A stretch of 47,481 nt of DNA from the NCBI GenBank assembly GCA_012026835.1, contig VEPN01000022.1, positions 1-47,481 on the forward strand, read 5' to 3'. Source of the stretch: Candidatus Methanoperedens sp. (lineage in GTDB: Archaea > Halobacteriota > Methanosarcinia > Methanosarcinales > Methanoperedenaceae). The position numbers and the translations under genes were made by a program. Below, piece by piece: positions 45,542 through 47,481 of this stretch. The notes beneath the pieces were generated by a model. That model was not told the origin of the DNA. It saw only the letters and a program-made list of their open reading frames with translations, and did not search any database. Within the stretch, counting starts at the first letter, position 1. Every line of letters starts with the position of its first letter.

Positions 45542-46681
45542 TTACTGATTCAAGCTTGCGTTCTGAATCAGTGTTATCCACTTATTATCCCCTTCTACCT
45601 TGATTCCACACGCTTCCGCAGGAGTCTTACCATTAAGTCCCTCGTGCGGTCTGACATAGTTATGGTAAATCTGATAGCCTTTCAGTATCGGTGTATTCTT
45701 CTTTTTCAGTCCACGCATAACCTTTTCCCTATCTCTTATCTCTCCATTGATGCGCTCCATCTTGTTATTATTCTTATCGCCATTGAGTTTTATGGCGTTG
45801 ATATGCTTTGAGCGTGGGCTGGAATTTTGATAAAACACTTGATTAAAAGCATCGTGGTACGCCCCTAATCCATCTGTTATTAGTACGTTAGGTCTTCTGC
45901 CCATGAGTTCCTTGCCTTCTTGGAATAGGTTTTTAGCATCGTGCTTAAACTTAGTGTCTGCAACTTCCTGAGCAATCCAGAAGCGTGTTTCATCGTCCAT
46001 AAGAGCAAACAAGTATTTCATATTACCACTGAATCTTACAAAGACCTCGTCCGCTCGCCACGTATTACCTACATCTGGTTTTAGCTTATCTATATACTGC
46101 TTCATCAATAAAGTGTACTTCTCTATCCAGTTAAAAACCGTCTGATGCGAGACATCAACACCAATCAGCCTAAGCGACTTCTGCGTATTCCTGAGCGACT
46201 CGCCGCTAAAATAGAGTTGCATAGCAGTTGTTACCGCTTGCGGATTGTGTTTTAATTTCTCAAATCCGATATTATAGGAAAAATACTGATTGCAATCTTT
46301 ACAATAAAACTTCTGGATGTCATAGTTCTTGTTATGCCTTACACCGAACTTCTTAATGTTAATTGAGTGACAGAATGGACAATCTGAAACCGTTATTGGC
46401 TGGATTACAACGCTCTTTTTAACCTGTTCTCTTAAGTTAAAACTGAACTCAACCGCAAAGATATGTTTGCACTTAACACCTCTTGATTTGTGGTCAGGGC
46501 AATTACATCTCCATCCAATCTCAGAAAACCTGACTTTGTACCACTTATCTTTTGATTGGGATTTTACTCTATAAAAATGTTCATCTACCCTTTTTATCTG
46601 ACCGTCTTTTTCAGCTATTGCCTTGCCTCTATCTTCTCTTGTTCCTACGGTTTGCATGTTGTTTTCGTTATTGGCAAACAT
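45542..46681 (-). CDS. DDE transposase with SWIM and zinc-ribbon domains (IS6-like)
   Basis: The 379-residue transposase has a SWIM zinc finger (C59, C61, C71, H73), then a zinc ribbon (C101, C104, C127, C130), a helix-turn-helix (about 160-190) and a DDE catalytic domain with D211 (WRADE), D270 (LITDG) and E309 (NKMERINGE). The catalytic part resembles the IS6/IS240 group; the SWIM finger in front is an addition seen in some archaeal elements. All catalytic residues are present, so it may be active. A second ATG eight codons in is an alternative start. Confidence 0.85.
   Translation of the reverse strand: MFANNENNMQTVGTREDRGKAIAEKDGQIKRVDEHFYRVKSQSKDKWYKVRFSEIGWRCNCPDHKSRGVKCKHIFAVEFSFNLREQVKKSVVIQPITVSDCPFCHSINIKKFGVRHNKNYDIQKFYCKDCNQYFSYNIGFEKLKHNPQAVTTAMQLYFSGESLRNTQKSLRLIGVDVSHQTVFNWIEKYTLLMKQYIDKLKPDVGNTWRADEVFVRFSGNMKYLFALMDDETRFWIAQEVADTKFKHDAKNLFQEGKELMGRRPNVLITDGLGAYHDAFNQVFYQNSSPRSKHINAIKLNGDKNNNKMERINGEIRDREKVMRGLKKKNTPILKGYQIYHNYVRPHEGLNGKTPAEACGIKVEGDNKWITLIQNASLNQ
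45544..45572 (-). terminator. Terminator overlapping the transposase stop
   Basis: ACTGATTCA (45544-45552) and TGAATCAGT (45564-45572) form a perfect nine-base-pair stem that includes the last codons of the transposase. In the direction of transcription it is followed by TTTTTAC and TTTTTAG, a structure like an intrinsic terminator. Confidence 0.6.
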
Positions 46682-46797
46682 AATATCACCAAATAGCTAT
46701 TATGTAGCTACAATGTAATAAAGGTTTCGTTTTGTATTTATAATATAGCGACTTTTAAGCACAAAGTATTTATTATATAGCTACATTACTTAATAAT
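46682..46797. promoter_or_regulatory. Divergent promoter with TAGCTA palindromes
   Basis: AATAGCTATT (46692-46701) and TGTAGCTACA (46703-46712) are perfect ten-base palindromes, and TATAGCTACA (46776-46785) repeats the second almost exactly. TATTTATTATATA at about 46767-46779 is a TATA box for the DUF2080 gene 20-30 bases on. The palindromes sit over both promoters, as operator sites would. Confidence 0.5.
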
Positions 46798-46941
46798 ATG
46801 AATGAGCAAATGAAGATAGAGGTTCAAGCGTATCAAGTAGTGGAAAAAACAGTCAAATTGTCGGGCAATTCTGGGCGGGTTTATGTTCCAAAGGAATGGG
46901 TAGGGAAGAGGGTAAAGGTGTTTTTGCTTGAACAAGTTTAG
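46798..46941 (+). CDS. DUF2080 transposon-associated protein
   Basis: The 47-residue product reads IEVQAYQVVEKTVKLSGNSG then RVYVPKEWVGKRVKVFLLEQ, the hallmark of the DUF2080 (putative transposon-encoded) family. The fold suggests a small beta-rich, AbrB-like DNA-binding protein. It is divergent from the transposase and could control it through the palindromes between them, which is inference. The TATA box 20-30 bases upstream and lack of an SD suggest a leaderless mRNA. Confidence 0.8.
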   Translation: MNEQMKIEVQAYQVVEKTVKLSGNSGRVYVPKEWVGKRVKVFLLEQV

Positions 46942-46951
46942 GGGAGATAAC

Positions 46952-47404
46952 ATGGTTGTCGATGAAAGAGTTTTTGATTTTATGGTCGAAGTTGCTTGGA
47001 AAGGGATTGAGGGAACTCAGAGTTCTATAATAGTTTTAGAAAACAAAGCATATAATATGATCTCGGTTTCGGGAATATTTATAGCTGCTATCGTTACTGT
47101 TTTAGTTGGCGTTAATAATCTTCCAAAAAATGTATTTACATTCTTAATTATTGAATCGTTGCTTTTGGTTCTATGTATTGGAGCGGCATTTGGTGTAATC
47201 TGGCTACGAAAACAAGAATTATTAGATATATATGAGGCTATTGATAAAATTGATTTTACAGATATTTATAAAACCAAAGGAGATTTCACCATGTCTATGG
47301 AGGTATGGCAAGAAGAAGGGAAAAAAATATCCAGAAATAAAAGTTTCTGTTTAAAATGGTGCATGGTCTTTTTTTCAGTAACCTTAGGCAACTCCCGTCA
47401 ATAA
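46952..47404 (+). CDS. Membrane protein, probably cut off at its 3' end
   Basis: The ATG at 46952 follows the SD GGGGAG and is preferred to an earlier in-frame TTG. The 150-residue product has two hydrophobic helices (about 36-57 and 61-82), a soluble stretch (about 85-130), and the start of a third helix (FCLKWCMVFFSVTL) that ends abruptly in GNSRQ. The full protein would probably continue with a further membrane segment, so an insertion near 47390 may have replaced its tail. Family not recognised. Confidence 0.5.
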   Translation: MVVDERVFDFMVEVAWKGIEGTQSSIIVLENKAYNMISVSGIFIAAIVTVLVGVNNLPKNVFTFLIIESLLLVLCIGAAFGVIWLRKQELLDIYEAIDKIDFTDIYKTKGDFTMSMEVWQEEGKKISRNKSFCLKWCMVFFSVTLGNSRQ

Positions 47405-47411
47405 GTTGACA

Positions 47412-47421
47412 CCTATAAATA
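47412..47421 (+). promoter_or_regulatory. TATA box before the right-edge gene
   Basis: CCTATAAATA lies 22-31 bases before the ATG at 47443, the distance of a leaderless archaeal promoter. Confidence 0.4.
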
Positions 47422-47442
47422 AATAGTTCATGTTGATATAGT

Positions 47443-47481
47443 ATGCTAAAAGTCAGTTTACGGAGCCAATATCAGCAGATG
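47443..47481 (+). CDS. Start of a gene running off the window (possible transposase)
   Basis: Thirteen codons from ATG (MLKVSLRSQYQQM) are open to the last base. The TATA box upstream supports a true start. The break in the preceding membrane gene makes a second insertion sequence likely, and this may be its transposase, but so few residues cannot show it. Confidence 0.35.
   Translation, partial: MLKVSLRSQYQQM

Larger units (their letters stand above)
45541..46941. mobile_element. IS-type element: transposase plus DUF2080 gene
   Basis: A DDE transposase and a divergent DUF2080 protein, a family known from transposon-linked genes, form a unit about a shared 116-base promoter. The outer limits are not set: I found no convincing terminal inverted repeat or target duplication. 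The coordinates cover the genes only. Confidence 0.5.

Noticed and set aside
45283-46797. Terminal inverted repeats of the insertion sequence
   Set aside because: I compared the sequence on both sides of the transposase and found only ATAAAGGTT in the same orientation, which is not an inverted repeat.

Overview
The window is chromosomal DNA from a euryarchaeon, most plausibly of the Methanosarcinales / Ca. Methanoperedens type. The archaeal signs are a proteasome-activating nucleotidase, aMBF1, EF-2 and EF-1A next to ribosomal protein S10, the archaeal isoprenoid pathway (mevalonate kinase, isopentenyl phosphate kinase, type 2 IPP isomerase, GGPP synthase), the inositol-lipid enzymes and heme synthesis by the siroheme route. 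A bacterial-type GroES/GroEL pair in such a genome is known from Methanosarcina and relatives. The genus is inference; no rRNA or mcrA is present.

Region by region: 1-1960 holds PAN and aMBF1 around a short divergent promoter. 2150-7880 is one co-directional block of five CBS-domain proteins (18 CBS motifs in all), an ATP-dependent RNA ligase overlapping the last of them, then a dodecin and a winged-helix protein. 7925-14273 holds a lipoprotein, a radical SAM/HhH enzyme, a PmbA-like protein and an inositol-phosphate synthase / CDP-alcohol phosphotransferase pair for inositol lipids. 14321-16687 is a siroheme/heme operon (ahbB-like, precorrin-2 dehydrogenase, hemA). 17058-20936 is EF-2, EF-1A and S10.

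21075-31953 starts with a nucleotidyltransferase plus small partner and continues with a minus-strand operon: membrane protein, MoxR ATPase, DUF58, BatA-like VWA and a second VWA protein. That operon carries a BsuBI/PstI-type restriction-modification pair between DUF58 and the BatA-like gene, and a cluster of short repeat elements between moxR and DUF58.

32100-37234 is an A+T-rich accessory stretch: a zinc-finger gene remnant, several unrecognised genes including a HEPN-like one, tRNA-Phe(GAA), a lipoprotein and a RelBE-type toxin-antitoxin pair. 37384-42500 is a tight isoprenoid operon that also includes RNase J. 42590-44486 is groES-groEL with direct repeats upstream of its TATA box. 44758-47481 is a second accessory stretch with an IS-type transposase, a divergent 47-residue DUF2080 protein, a membrane gene that looks cut off, and the start of another gene at the right edge.

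The items most worth a second look are the CBS/RNA-ligase block, the restriction-modification genes inside the MoxR operon, the unexplained 32.4-34.8 kb genes, and the repeated motifs upstream of groES and between the transposase and DUF2080 genes.
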